Below are positions 13,101 through 23,630 of a stretch of DNA of 64,000 bases, in pieces. A model generated the notes under the pieces. The model saw nothing but the letters and a program-made list of their open reading frames with translations. It was not told the origin of the DNA and made no database searches. Source of the stretch: Cheilinus undulatus (Eukaryota > Chordata > Actinopteri > Labriformes > Labridae); assembly GCF_018320785.1 (NCBI RefSeq), contig NC_054881.1, positions 14,508,275 to 14,572,274 on the forward strand. The letters are read 5' to 3'. Every line of letters starts with the position of its first letter. Positions within the stretch are counted from its first letter, which is position 1. A program made the translations under genes and the position numbers.

Positions 13101-16100
13101 CACGAGCAGGAAAACCGTCACCTCTGCCCCACTTCATCAGCCCCTTACCCATGCCACTGTCTCTCTGTTGTTGCTGTGGACACGCATGAAGGTGAGACGA
13201 GACATCAAGAGTGATCCTGCCTTTCATATCTCAGGTGCAACAGAAGCAGGAATGATTCACTGAGGCCATACTGTTCCCTATCTAGACCGAGGCCATTATG
13301 TGGGAACTCAGACTCTCCTGTCAACAATATATGGAAGGAACTCCTGAGTAACAGAGTCTTTATCTGGGCAACAGATATAGCTCCTTAATCTGTTTTACAA
13401 GTAGGGGCTGTTCTCAATTTGTCCACCTATTGTTTGCTTTGGAAGATTGACCTGGAGTTAAGTGCTGCGTGTACTGCAGCCGAGGTTAGATTTTATCTCT
13501 TCATATCACTTAATGTTACTCAGGAAGGCTCCCTGCTTCTGTGTGGGGTTATTTTATAAAATATCAAACAGCAGGAAATATGATGTTTGATGTAAATGTT
13601 TTTAGTGTGATGCTGCACTGCTCAGCTTTTATTTTAGGAGTGAGAGGTTTTTATTAGGGGTCCAAATCACCAGTAATATGATTTGATATCAATTTTTTGG
13701 AAAACGATGCAATATTTTACAATATTACTTTATGATTTCTATTTAATTTGATACTGGAGCCTACAGCCCTACTATAGTTATGTCTAAAATATGTCAAAAC
13801 AGCTGAAAGAGGAGTGATTAAAGTCCCTGCAAGTGAAATCCAAACTTTGAGTCTTAACACACTAGATATTTTGGAAAAACATTGCTGTAAGCATGTGAAA
13901 ACATGAGATCTATGTGTGACTGAATTTTTCGATTTAGGCCGTTTTGTTGTTTTTGAGCGGGGCAAATATATGAGCCTATGACATGACTGGTCTCTTTGGG
14001 GAATTACCCTCCCCCCTAACGCTACAATATAAATCACAGAGCAGTTCATCTCAGTACCGTCTGTTGTTAGCCGATGTCACTGCCCTCAATGAAAGTTAAC
14101 AGCCAGCTGCATGCTATGCTTTTGTTCTTTGTGAAGTAAATTTCCCAAATCTATCAGACACAGTGGCCAGCGGGTCATTAAAAGTATCATAAGAGAGAGA
14201 TTTGTACCAGAAAACAGTAAATTTAATCCCCAACTCTCTCTCTGCTCTTGTAGAGCCAGGCTGTGCATTTCTTAAAGGCCAGTAATGCCGGGCATATACT
14301 GTGGAAATCATCTGATTCAGACACAGATTTTTTTAGTTGTACACCTCGCCTCAAAATGGCGCTGACTTTCAGTCATATCATGTATCGTTTGTTGTGCAGT
14401 TTACATGGGGATACGCGGTCAACCATGACCAGACCAGCTGCGCCAGACTGATTGGATGGATTTCAGGCATGTCTGATATTTTGGTCTTTTGACTCTACAC
14501 ACTCCCAGGATGAGAGCAGAGCTGGGAGCAGAGTTCTCAACTTTGAGGCTTTTACCCTGTGCAACTGTCATGAGATGTCCTTAATCATTGGTCCCCAACA
14601 CCGGACGCCAAAGATCTTGGAGGGTGGTTTTGCCCATGAAACAATTGAAATGAATGTTAATTTTTGACAACAATCCATCACTTTTTAATTCTTGTGGGTC
14701 TTGGGGGGCTCAGATTTCTTCTTAGAAATAAGTGGCGGGGGGCAGGGGGACTCTTTCAAAGTAAACTCTACAGATTTCTGTCACAGTCTGTCCTGACTTC
14801 ACTTTTACAGTGTGAGTGATGAGGTCATGCACGACCATTGTATAGTTTGAGCACATAAATCTTGCACAATGCTCATGAAGTGATTCAGTCTAGTTTCTGA
14901 TCTGACCTGAATCTTGATGTTTGACACACACATGAGGATGTTTTTTCTTTTAAGATTATTTTATGATTTTTGCCTTTTTGATAAGACAGCTGAATAAAAG
15001 AAAAACTGGGAGGGACAAGATATTGTAGACATGTTTTACAGTACCAAGGCCAGGTGTTGATGTCACAGTTTATGTATTGAAGACTTTAACCTTCATGTGC
15101 TGAGCGCTTGCTCTACCGGCTGAGCGACACCAGCACCCTACAAAGTAGGACTTCAAAGTAAAAAAAAAACAATGAAAACAAAAGCATATTTATATATGCT
15201 AAAGGCTTTATGTTTTGAAGCTGCCTGCCTATCATCTTGGCCATTCTTGGGGGATTTGATGTGTGTTTTATCTTTTCACAGTAGGAATAAACATTCATTG
15301 ATCTGCAATGTTGTCACAAACCTTTTTATTTCTCTCTTTCCTCTCTCCTCCACCAGGAGCTCCAGTGGTCACCTCCTTCCCACATTTCCACCTGGCGGAC
15401 TCTAAATATGTCTCTGCTATTGAAGGAATGTCCCCTCAGAGAGAGCATCACCAAACATTCCTTGACCTCAACCCGGTAGGGCACCGAGCCACAGTTTATA
15501 TTTTAGGATACATTTTCTCATCACAACCCATAAAAGAACTATTACTCCACCTAGTGGCACATTAGCTGTAGTACACCTGCTTTAATGCCACTTACAAGTT
15601 GTTTTCTTAAAGCTGTGTTGAAGTTTTGACTTTATTCTGATGATATAATGCTTTAATTGACATTTTTATCACTCTTTTTGCATGCAGACCACTGGAGTGA
15701 TAGTGCGTGCAAGCAAGAGAGCCCAGGTGAACATCCTGATGGAGAGAATCTCTGGATTCCCGTGAGTATCTGAGTCCAACTCCAAACATTATTATTCTAT
15801 ACATGTATGGATATATCTGTGTATGTATATCATAAAAACACATTTTCTTTTGGTTTATGACAGAAAAACCAGGACTTTGAATGAGACAGTCTTTCCCGTC
15901 ATGTTTCTCAATGAGGTAAAGAAACTTCCAAGACAGGCTGAAAAGCATTCTCGTGGTCTATATGATGCATAAAAGCAGTTTGGTTTTTTGCTTTAAAAAG
16001 TTTAACCCAGTGAATCAAGGCTAAACCTTAAGAAATTATTGTATTTTCCATGCAACACAAGTCATTAATATTAAATGAAGTTTGCTCTTCTAAATGTTGT

Positions 16101-17964
16101 TTCTGATTTCTTTTGTTACACAGAGCGTAACAATTGATGATGTATCTGCAGCCAGACTACAAAAACTGCTCCTGATCAGCACCCTGGTGTCTAACTTCCC
16201 CCTCATTATTGTGGGTCTTGGTGCCATCATGCTCGCTGTCTTCATCATCCTATTATACCGGGCTCACAAACATAAGGTTTGACTTCAGCTCTTACTTTAT
16301 TCTAACAGCTTTCTATGTGCTTGCTTATTAAGTCATGCTTCTTTGTTTCTGCACAATTCATCCAGTTACTTAACCTTGCACTAACGCACTTTGTGGATGT
16401 ATTTATCATTATGTGTCTCTGTGCAGAGTGAAGTTAAGCGTGTTGTGTTTACCAAGCCGCTCTATGCTGTAAGTCCTCCTGGTTATTTTGCTGCTATCTG
16501 GCCTTTGCTTTATTAAGCCATTGTCTTACTATGTATCCAAATGCAAGTTTAATCTCATTTTTGCTGCCTGGTTGTAACAGATTAACATTTAAAAGTAACA
16601 CAACATATCATGTTAAAGCTCTGAGACTGAAGACTGAAATAGGTTATTTGTAGATGATGTCACGCAACAGAAGAGAACTACCCTTGGGGAAGTTCTCACT
16701 TCATTTGGTAACAGTTTGACTTTTTAAATATGTATTAAAAACAAAGAATGGGGGAAAGGAATTTGGAATTCAAACGGGAGCTAGCTTCCATGGCTAACAT
16801 TAGAGAGCCGGCAGTGATTTCTGCATAGTGAAACGTTAACAAAAATATCATGTTTTGAGCTTTTTATGACTATGCCAAGCATTCAAAGTGTAAAAATGAA
16901 AACATTTTTTATTCTAAAGCTACTTTTATGTCCCAAAAATGTGAAATATTCAGGCAAAAGTAAAAAGTAAAAAAAAAACTCACAGTAAAGGCAGGAATCT
17001 AAAAAAATAGCCCCTGTCCAATGCCTGGTTGAATGGTGTCAGTTTTGACAAAGCAGTCTGCTTTGGTACAGTACAGTTTTGCCATGTTTTTGGATAATTT
17101 GCCCTGATTCTACACATGTTCATTCAGCTGCATTTACACTACCTCGTTTTGACAGGAAATCCATCTCTTTTAAGGGAGCTAGATCATCTGGCTCAGCTCA
17201 GTAGAACTGGTTGTGTAGCGCCCAAACGGCTCTTCATTTCATAACAGTTTGACTTTTTAAAATATGGATTAAATAACGACAAAGGATGGAGGAAAGGAAT
17301 CTGGAGCTCAAATGGAAGCTAGCTTCCGTGGCTAACATTGAAGAGCCATTTAGCAGCACAGGCTCGATAATGAACAGCTCATCATCAGTTGATGATGATC
17401 ACCCCATAAGGTTTATTCGGTTAATAGAATATCACCGTTTCAATTAAAAGCATGTTTGTGGCAAAAGGAGAACTAAGTAAATTGTTATTCTAGTCACTGT
17501 TTTGTAATGTGTAGGAATTGTACTTTCCTCTGTTCCCATTAATTCCTTATCGCTGTGCACCACTTCCTGACCCCCAACATGTTCTGTAATTTGTTACTGA
17601 TGTGTCTTTATGACCTACAAAAGCAAACAAAACCATCAGTGACTGGATTAATTATTTCCGTTTTGTTATCTTAAATGCCTTAAACTGCTACTGTGGGGTA
17701 GGTGTCATGTAAGAATGATTAACCGTGGTTCAAAAACTCACAGTGAATTAATCTTTAGTGTTCCAAAACACAAATGCAATTTATGTTAGAAGCTCTAGTG
17801 AGTTATGTTTTTAACCCTTTTGTTTTTCTTTTTAGACCACTGCTGAAGAGGACACTTCTTACTATCCAGTCAGCGACAATGACAAGGAAAAGGAAATGGA
17901 AAAGGACGATCCTCAAAACGGCACCTACATTGGTTTGACACCTAAAGTTGACCCCCAAGCTTGA
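550..17964 (+). CDS. scarb2: scarb2-like lysosome membrane protein 2 (LIMP-2), 5' exons missing
   Basis: This CD36-family receptor is visible as eleven coding exons: 550-697, 829-1020, 4199-4290, 4910-5029, 11288-11466, 15357-15475, 15688-15761, 15864-15915, 16124-16276, 16427-16468 and 17836-17964. The exons splice in frame to about 432 residues. The first begins inside a codon, so the start codon and first membrane segment lie left of the window. Family motifs include SVGDP, VDELLWGYEDP, NGSDGSAFHP, VSAIEGM and FPVMFLNES. These, and cysteines in DLCR, GFCI and KECLG, resemble LIMP-2 more than SCARB1 or CD36. Several N-glycosylation sequons (NNT, NIT, NGS, NET, NES) fit a luminal domain. A hydrophobic segment (SNFPLIIVGLG to IILLYRAHKHK) in exon 16124-16276 is the C-terminal membrane anchor. 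LIMP-2 carries glucocerebrosidase to lysosomes and forms a lipid tunnel. The cytosolic tail here is long and unlike human LIMP-2 (see findings). All introns are GT-AG except one GC-AG. The teleost paralogue letter (a, b or c) cannot be decided. Confidence 0.9.
2779..3470 (+). mobile_element. 5'-truncated non-LTR retrotransposon, RTE/Rex3-like
   Basis: This is the 3' end of a LINE. Broken reading frames still spell reverse-transcriptase C-terminal pieces such as EEFKYLGVLFTSEGR, VKKELSRKAKLS, RIQAAEMSFLLRV and GLSLRDRVRSSAIRE. It ends in (GATG)n, a tail style reported for fish Rex3. It is bounded by an identical 8-bp direct repeat GTTAACAT at 2771-2778 and 3471-3478, which I read as the target-site duplication. 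An internal deletion removes roughly 30 bp around 3250. The clade name is from memory. Confidence 0.85.
3995..4076 (-). mobile_element. hAT element end fragment
   Basis: The segment ends in AAAGTTTGGGAACCACTG, the reverse complement of the common hAT terminal sequence CAGTGGTTCCCAAACTTT. The GTGGGTCCTGGGGTGCTTAG stretch is also found, diverged, near 14694, so both are pieces of one family. Confidence 0.55.
4291..4909 (+). other. scarb2-like intron, no features seen
   Basis: This GT-AG intron has donor GTAACA and acceptor TCATTGCAG. It is low in GC, and I recognise no repeat or exon in it. Confidence 0.7.
5806..6554. mobile_element. Candidate TTAA-flanked nonautonomous DNA element
   Basis: TTAACCCCCTGAAAG at the left is partly inverted at the right, where CTCAAAGGGTTAA reads TTAACCCTTTGAG on the other strand. 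Both ends finish in TTAA, the target of piggyBac-type elements. No coding capacity is visible in the roughly 750 bp. The terminal match is imperfect. Confidence 0.4.
6635..6740 (+). repeat. tRNA-derived SINE fragment
   Basis: GGTGGCTGAGTGGTTTAAGG looks like the 5' part and A box of a tRNA-derived SINE. After a short deletion comes the tail-like CCTCTATCAAATAAAGGC, common in percomorph SINEs. The B box is missing, so this is a dead fragment. Confidence 0.6.
7138..7217 (+). repeat. TG dinucleotide microsatellite
   Basis: About 80 bp of TG/GT repeats are interrupted by a few C and G changes. The cysteine/valine-rich open frames across it are artefacts. Confidence 0.97.
8357..9241. mobile_element. 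Candidate nonautonomous DNA transposon
   Basis: The left end TAGGGCTGTCAATATTAAC and the right end TTAATTGAGTAACAGCACTA are rough inverted repeats; the right end reads TAGTGCTGTTACTCAATTAA on the other strand. TAGGGCTGTC starts are common to fish hAT-like elements. No transposase is seen in the interior. A second repeat seems to begin near 8906 (GGGGATCGATAACGGGTTC). Confidence 0.45.
12584..12690 (+). mobile_element. hAT-like element fragment
   Basis: TAGGGCTGAAGGATTGGG followed by a run about ATTGTGATTACAATTTGATT resembles the end of common fish hAT-type elements. The other end was not found. Confidence 0.4.
13660..13925 (+). repeat. Dispersed repeat, second copy at 28358
   Basis: The part at 13820-13920 (AAGTCCCTGCAAGTGAAATC, then CTTAACACACTAGATAT, then CATGTGAAAACA) matches 28358-28455 in rad23b intron 2 with scattered differences. 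The left part (AGGGGTCCAAATCACCAGTA) resembles a terminal repeat. The family is unnamed here. Confidence 0.6.
14941..15137 (-). repeat. tRNA-derived SINE, inverted
   Basis: Read on the minus strand, the GCTCTACCGGCTGAGCG end is the tRNA-like head. The body contains the motif TTTTGCCTTTTTGATAAGACAGCTGA seen in percomorph SINEs read from the tail side. It is diverged and probably inactive. Confidence 0.55.
16469..17835 (+). repeat. Last scarb2-like intron with an internal direct repeat
   Basis: The intron between the two tail exons (donor GTAAGT, acceptor TTTTTAG) holds two diverged direct copies of one segment of about 105-110 bp, at about 16700-16805 and 17236-17345. Shared pieces include AACAGTTTGACTTTTTAAA, GGAAAGGAAT and AGCTAGCTTCC followed by GTGGCTAACATT. 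The spacing is about 540 bp. The two copies may be the ends of one element or a local duplication. Confidence 0.6.
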
Positions 17965-18625
17965 GGGAAAGGTTGGAAGGGGGTGGGAACAATCAGAGTT
18001 ACGGATTATTGTTTTACGAAGAGGAAAATCCCCATGAAAAACTGTCAATATTGCCTTTTTGAATCAGAAATCTCTGGGGGCTGGGAGGGTTCATGGGTAG
18101 AGGATGGGGGATTTTTTTAATTGTAGCCACAGAGGGGCTACTTTTATGTCCAGGTCTGGCACAAAGAAAAAACAACCTTGATTTGAAAAAAACTTGCACA
18201 AAGTGCTACTTTTTGCTGTTTGCTGAAATCATTTGCTGAAAATTAATGACAACAGGTAAAGCCTCTATAATGAGTTGACATGGAGAGTACACCCTCTAAC
18301 AGTCATAAACAAAGTACATCAGTGAAACTTGAAGCCTGGGATGAAACAAGATTTTAGTGCCTTTATCAATATTAGAGTCTTGCCTCTCCGCTCCTTTTAT
18401 TTGAAGGTATAATATGCAACTCTCTGTGTAGATGTCCACTAGAAAACAAACCCATCTTGACCTTTCCTGTGGTGTTTTGACAATGCAGGGCAGACCTCTA
18501 TTCAGATACACAGCCCAAAGTTTTTACAATTCTTATTTTTTGAGCATTCTAGACAAATAGACCATGAAGTTTTGAAAGTATGTTGGTTCCTTATACTTTT
18601 GAAGTCTATCATTGTGCTTTTACAT

Positions 18626-19848
18626 CAGGGGTGTCCAAACTATGGCCTGGGGGCCAAATGTGGTCCATTTTTATCAGCCCATGGCAATTCTAAAAACGAA
18701 ATTAAATATGGCCCATATTAGGACCTGGAGCTTGTGCTTGACTGTATTTTACCTAGGTTAAGCGCTAGGCGGCACTACCATGCTAATTCTGGAAACAAAC
18801 ATTTTGACAAGAGGAGTTTATGGGTGGGTTTTGTGACTAATTTGAGACAACACTGTAAATGGTAAACATACAGATAACCAAAATCAAAATATGTTGATTT
18901 ACCACAGTGACTCGCTGTAGCTTAATTAGCTTTAGCTAAAGCTAACATAGCTATGCTAGCTAAATAATTCAATGTAGCTAAGCAACGCCAGCTTTCGCTA
19001 CTGTAGCAACGTAGATAACGTACCTACGCAGCTCATATAGCAGCTTTTACCTTTAGCTATAGTAGCCACATTAGCTACATAGCTATGTTATCTCAAGCTT
19101 AGTTAGCTTTAGCAATGAAAGCTTTAGGAAACTTAGCTAAAGCTTACTTCGCTACCCAGATAATTTTGAGCTGCTTTAGTAAAATAGCTACATTGTCTAT
19201 GTAGCTCATGCAGCTAATAGAGCTACATAAGCTACTCTTTCTGCGTTACAATGTTTTTTCATGGAGGATAAGATTTTATCCTGTAAGCGGACTGTTTTCT
19301 TGGCTTTATTAAATGATTGGTTGTTCGGTTTAGCTCGGTTCGGTTTTTAACTCTTATCTTTTTGCATCCTAACTATTACCATAACCCTTCACAGCAGGTG
19401 CTTCAGGACTGATATATATGGTGTCTCAGAAGAACAGTCTGTGAGAGTGGCTGTCAGAGATGAATGGTCGGTAGCTAGACAGTCTTGATCAAGTTTGGCA
19501 GCTTCATGAAGTTTGCTCTTGTTTTGTGTTTGAATGTGGAGATGAGCCATCAGCATCTCCCCTCTCTGCTGCAACAAGCATTGTTTTCTTCCTTACCACA
19601 GCTGGAGCCAGTAGTAGCTGGGGTGGTGGAAGCTGAAATCTATTGGCCTCCTCAAATCCTTAAAATGATTGGATTTGTTTAAATGGCTTGTTAGTGGCTG
19701 ACAAGGCAACTAGCCAATCACTTAATATAGCTTAACTTACTGGACTGGCCTTACTAACTGTGATATCCTAAATGAGATGTATTAAATAGCACCACCATCC
19801 TTATATTTGTCTTTATTTGGCACCAGTGGAAAAGTTTTGACACCCCTG
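18626..19848. mobile_element. hAT (Charlie-like) nonautonomous element
   Basis: The left terminus CAGGGGTGTCCAAAC is inverted at the right terminus GTTTTGACACCCCTG. The flanking octamers are TTTTACAT and CTCTACAT (6 of 8 identical), as expected for an old 8-bp hAT target duplication. The interior has no transposase. It carries an AGCTA-rich tract at about 18910-19240. Confidence 0.8.
18910..19240. repeat. Degenerate AGCTA-rich tract
   Basis: TAGCTA, AGCTTTAGC and GCTAGC recur many times in about 330 bp with irregular spacing. The motif is nearly self-complementary, so the tract can form many small stems. It lies inside the hAT at 18626-19848. Confidence 0.8.
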
Positions 19849-21351
19849 CTCTACATACGTCATCCCTGAGTAGGTGGGGTTGACTCTTTTCTGGTGGGCT
19901 AGCCATTGGACTGGGGGGCGTTGTGTAAAAAAATCATGTATGAAACATGTTTGAGTCATAACTTAAATAAGCTGGAGGATGAACCATCCAACCAGTGTGA
20001 ACACAGAGCTGAGCACAACAACCCCATAAGAAATTTGACTACCTTTTTTTAGATAAATCTGCTGTACATACGTCTAAGATGTTGCATATTATACCTTCAA
20101 GGACTACTGTTCGACCAGGGTTGTAAAGTTCATAAACAGATTTTATACTTCACTCTCAGGGGCTCTGCTTTGTCATTATTAAATATTAAAGAGAAGGTAT
20201 CAGGTCTGCCCTGCATGAGGACATTTAAAGCAATTCAGTATTACTGTGTCATCTGCATTTCATCCTAAGTATAATGTTACACAACATTTCAAGGCTCATT
20301 ATTACTTCCTATTCATACACTGTTTCCAGAGAGATGCCTGTGCACATCATTATCACTGTACCTGAACGGCCCTCAGGTATGTTTTTTTTGTAAATATATA
20401 GCCTTAGATGAGCTGAACTGCTCGCATTCCCCTCTGTGTATGATGGGAATGAGTATCAGACAAAAAATTGTACATTTTGAATGCTTAAATACTTGTATAA
20501 TAAGTTCTTTGCATTTTTTGTAAATGTTCATGTAGAAAAATGATAGGATGAGGAACTTAGATGTTAGAGCCTCAAAAATGTGTCTTAGTGCTATAATGAG
20601 CATCACTTAAATCAGCTGTGCAAAGCCCTACATTTGTCAGGAATTACAGTATTTTTGCCCTGTGTAACTGCTCATACTGTCAAACATAGACATAGAGACA
20701 TGTCATTGATTTTATTATCATTTCAAATTGTGCATTTTTTATGTGGTTGATGGCCTTAATGGCGTTTTTTTGGTGCTGTTTGGACACTTATCCACAAAAT
20801 AGATCTTTTTAGTGTTTATAAAAGACTTCAGATTTCATTTCAGGTGTTCAACCATTACAAAACCTACAAGTGGGCAATATGAAGAAATGCTGTAGTTGTG
20901 CCTTTTGAAGAATGAATGTTAATGGGTTTGTTTTTCTTTGATATTTCTACACATTTGTAAAAATGGCAAAAGTAGTGCCAACAAACTGTGACGTAGATGT
21001 CCTTTTCCTCCATATACCAAATAAACTCGGCATGAATCTGGTCTATATATTGCTTGAATGATAGACTGTTTTTAGTGTTTTAACTCAAAGCTGGTGTAGA
21101 TTTCAGGTGCCGTTAAATGTGATATTGATAATGCTGCAGAATGACTTCATTGAACTGTGATGAGCCCTGCTTTTACAACTGCTCTTATTCTTAGTTGAAT
21201 GAATGAGTTGCTTCAGAACTCTTGCACTCTTGTGATTAGTAATGAATACAAACAATGGTGAAGAGGCTGTTTTCTGTAGAGATATTTGCCCTTTAAATGT
21301 TACTATTTTTGTTTGATGTATGCTTTAATTCATTTGTGTATAATTAAATCA

Positions 21352-21357
21352 AATAAA
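21352..21357 (+). terminator. Candidate poly(A) signal of the scarb2-like gene
   Basis: AATAAA lies in a TTAAATCAAATAAAAATGG context. Another AATAAA is at 21020-21025. I prefer neither strongly. Confidence 0.4.
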
Positions 21358-21689
21358 AATGGAAAATTCATGGAATTGATAATGTAACAGCATATATCCT
21401 TGAATGAACAGATATGTCTACCATTATTTTATGCAAAAACAGTATTACATGATATTAGTGTTTTGTTTTAACGGGATAGATTTTTTTTTTTACATCGGTA
21501 AAACCAAAACTGAAAGCATCACATGGATTGGACACATGTACTCTGAATACTGATTGTACTTTCTGAAGTTACACTGACTTCTGTAACCATATCTAACTGT
21601 CAACTTGTTATCAAAATTGACTGTAAAACTGTTTCTACTGTGTACACAGAATTAAAAGTACTTAAGTGAATGTAGCTTGTCATTATTTA

Positions 21690-22263
21690 AGATGATGTCT
21701 TGGCCTCTCTCACTAGTCCATCTGATTTTGGCAGTTTTACACATGTGCCATATTCCTTCCATTTCTTGATGATGGATTTACTTGAACTCTGGGGGATGTT
21801 CAGTGCCTTGGAACTTTTTTTTTTTTTTTATCTATCCCCTGACATAGTTTTCAATAGCCTTTTTTTCTAAGTTGCTTGGAGTGTTCTTTTATTTTCATGG
21901 TGTAATGGTAGCCAGGAATACTGATTAACCAGTAACTGAGCCTTCCAGACTTAGATGTCTTTATACTAAAATCACTTGAGACACATTCACTGTACTCAGG
22001 TGATCCTTGTTTCGTTAATTTTGAGACTGCTAGCACAAATTGGCTGGACCTCTGTTGAATTAGGTCAGTCACTGTAGAGGGGGTGAATATTTATGCTATC
22101 ACTTATTTTACATGACATATTTTTGTTTAATTGACATAACTTTGGAGAATTTTGTTTTCACTTCGACATTAAAGTGTATTTTTTCCTCAAAAAAGCCAAA
22201 AAGATGATTGATTTTCAAAATCAATGAAAGGGTAAAACAACCAAGGGGTGAATAGACACAGTA
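21690..22263 (-). mobile_element. Tc1/mariner fragment
   Basis: On the minus strand this is the 5' part of a fish Tc1-like transposon. It keeps the N-terminal transposase region (TTGCTTGGAGTGTTCTTTTA, CATTTCTTGATGATGGA) and a terminal region containing GGGGGTGAATATTTATGC. The second half of the transposase and the far terminal repeat are absent. Stop codons break every frame. Confidence 0.75.
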
Positions 22264-22664
22264 GCTGACAACTAGAATAAACTAAAACTTTTTCTCTAAC
22301 GGTCAAAAAGGTATGGGCTTCAAACTGATGGATAACATTATGACTTTTGACATCCAAATTCAAATGAGTTCATTCACAAGACAAAGTGTAGGTTTGTGCC
22401 AAATTTGGCAAAATCCCCCAATGCATGCTGTACTTATTAGATGTTAAGTCCCCGAGCATGGGATGAACATGATGCCTAAAAAATTTGACCTTTAAGCTCC
22501 AAAATCTAATTGGTCAAGAGTGGACATATTTGTACAGTTTGAAGAAAATACCTCAAAGCTTTATTAAAATATTGCATTCACATTTATGAAAAGAACAAGA
22601 GGCAACAAAAATGTGCTCTGATTGTATTTTGTCAGTCCAGTTTTATTAGAATTCCTGTGATGTA

Positions 22665-23084
22665 CAGTGCATGTAGACAGTATTCAGAACCCCTTCGTTC
22701 TCCTCAATTTTGTTATGTTGCGGCCTGATGCAGTTGGGGAAAAAAAATCATTTTATTCTCAATAAGTACACTACATTCAGTACCCCATTATGACAAAGTG
22801 AACAGAATTTTAGAATTTTTTGAAATCTTATGAAAAAACTAAAACTTAAATTTCACATTGACACAAGCATGCAGACCCTTTGCAAAAACATTTGATATGA
22901 GTGGCTAGACAGAAGTCTCTCTTCATAAAAAACATGAAAACCTGCTTTGAGATTGCAGTCATACTCTTTGTTAAAGCCAACTGAATGTAGATTTATGAGA
23001 GAAAAAAAGTTTTTTCTGAATATGGCATCATGGTTTAACATAACATCTTAAAAAGTGAAGGGGTTTTAATACTTGAAAGCACTG
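22665..23084. mobile_element. Tc1-derived miniature element with TA flanks
   Basis: The element starts TA-CAGTGC and ends GCACTG-TA. Its terminal regions read GACAGTATTCAGAACCCCTT and AAGTGAAGGGGTTTTAATACT, which are inverted relative to each other. A GCGGCCTGATGCAGTT stretch ties it to the Tc1 copies near 34.7 and 42.2 kb. At about 420 bp it has lost the transposase. Confidence 0.8.
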
Positions 23085-23384
23085 TACATCAGTAGAACAA
23101 ATACCTAAAAATATTAATACATATCTGATTAGTGTTCATATAAAATGCTCTAACAATGTAGATTAATTCAGTTCTAATTGAAAGTATACAAGTACCGAAT
23201 GATAATATATTTAGAATTTGAGTACTCCAGTCATTCATTCAAATAGGTAAACCATTATGGAAAAAAATAAAGGTTGTTAACACGCATCACGATTTTTTTA
23301 CTCAATATAATAATTAAGTAACAACTTCCCATATTACATAAAAAATGAGCATTTTTCTAATCCTCCAGTTTTTATCTCAGTCCA

Positions 23385-23630
23385 GTAGGTGACGGAAATG
23401 CACCTTCATCTGGTTTGCTAGCCGCCAATCAAATCGAAAACAGAAGAAGAAGAATGTTCCAGTGCCATCCAGTAGAGGCGCTGTAGCCTCTCAATCTAAC
23501 ATAGAAGAAGAAAAGCGAAAAGTCATGGCGGCTGACAGTTTGTAATGAGCCCACGAAAACAGACTAGATTCTTTCAAGTTTTGCCGACAACATTAAAACC
23601 ATATCAGGGATTAAAAACACCAACAACAAA
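23385..23630 (+). promoter_or_regulatory. rad23b promoter and 5' leader region
   Basis: A CCAAT box lies at 23425-23429 in GCCGCCAATCAAATCG, about 200 bp before the rad23b ATG. No TATA box is evident. The region has two related blocks, each pairing CCAGTAGGTG or CCAGTAGAGG with a GAAGAAGAA tract, resembling the start of a dispersed fish repeat. Two upstream ORFs are present: 23525-23545 (MADSL, in a good GTCATGG context) and 23545-23640, which overlaps the rad23b start codon. The transcription start is not known, so whether both are in the mRNA is inference. Confidence 0.5.

Larger units (their letters stand above)
11467..15356 (+). other. scarb2-like intron with scattered repeats
   Basis: The donor is GTATAT and the acceptor CACCAG. 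It holds a hAT-like end (12584-12690), a dispersed repeat (13660-13925), a piece of the family seen at 3995 (14585-14760) and an inverted SINE (14941-15137). I see nothing exon-like in the rest. Confidence 0.7.
17965..21357 (+). other. Probable 3' UTR and downstream region of the scarb2-like gene
   Basis: There is no AATAAA between the stop codon and the hAT element at 18626. The first good signals are at 21020-21025 and 21352-21357, so the transcript probably runs through the hAT. A nearer noncanonical signal cannot be excluded without transcripts. Confidence 0.5.

Noticed and set aside
15105..15137. Possible tRNA gene (GCTCTACCGGCTGAGCG)
   Set aside because: Only the head of a tRNA-like sequence is present and it continues into a SINE body; no cloverleaf can be drawn.
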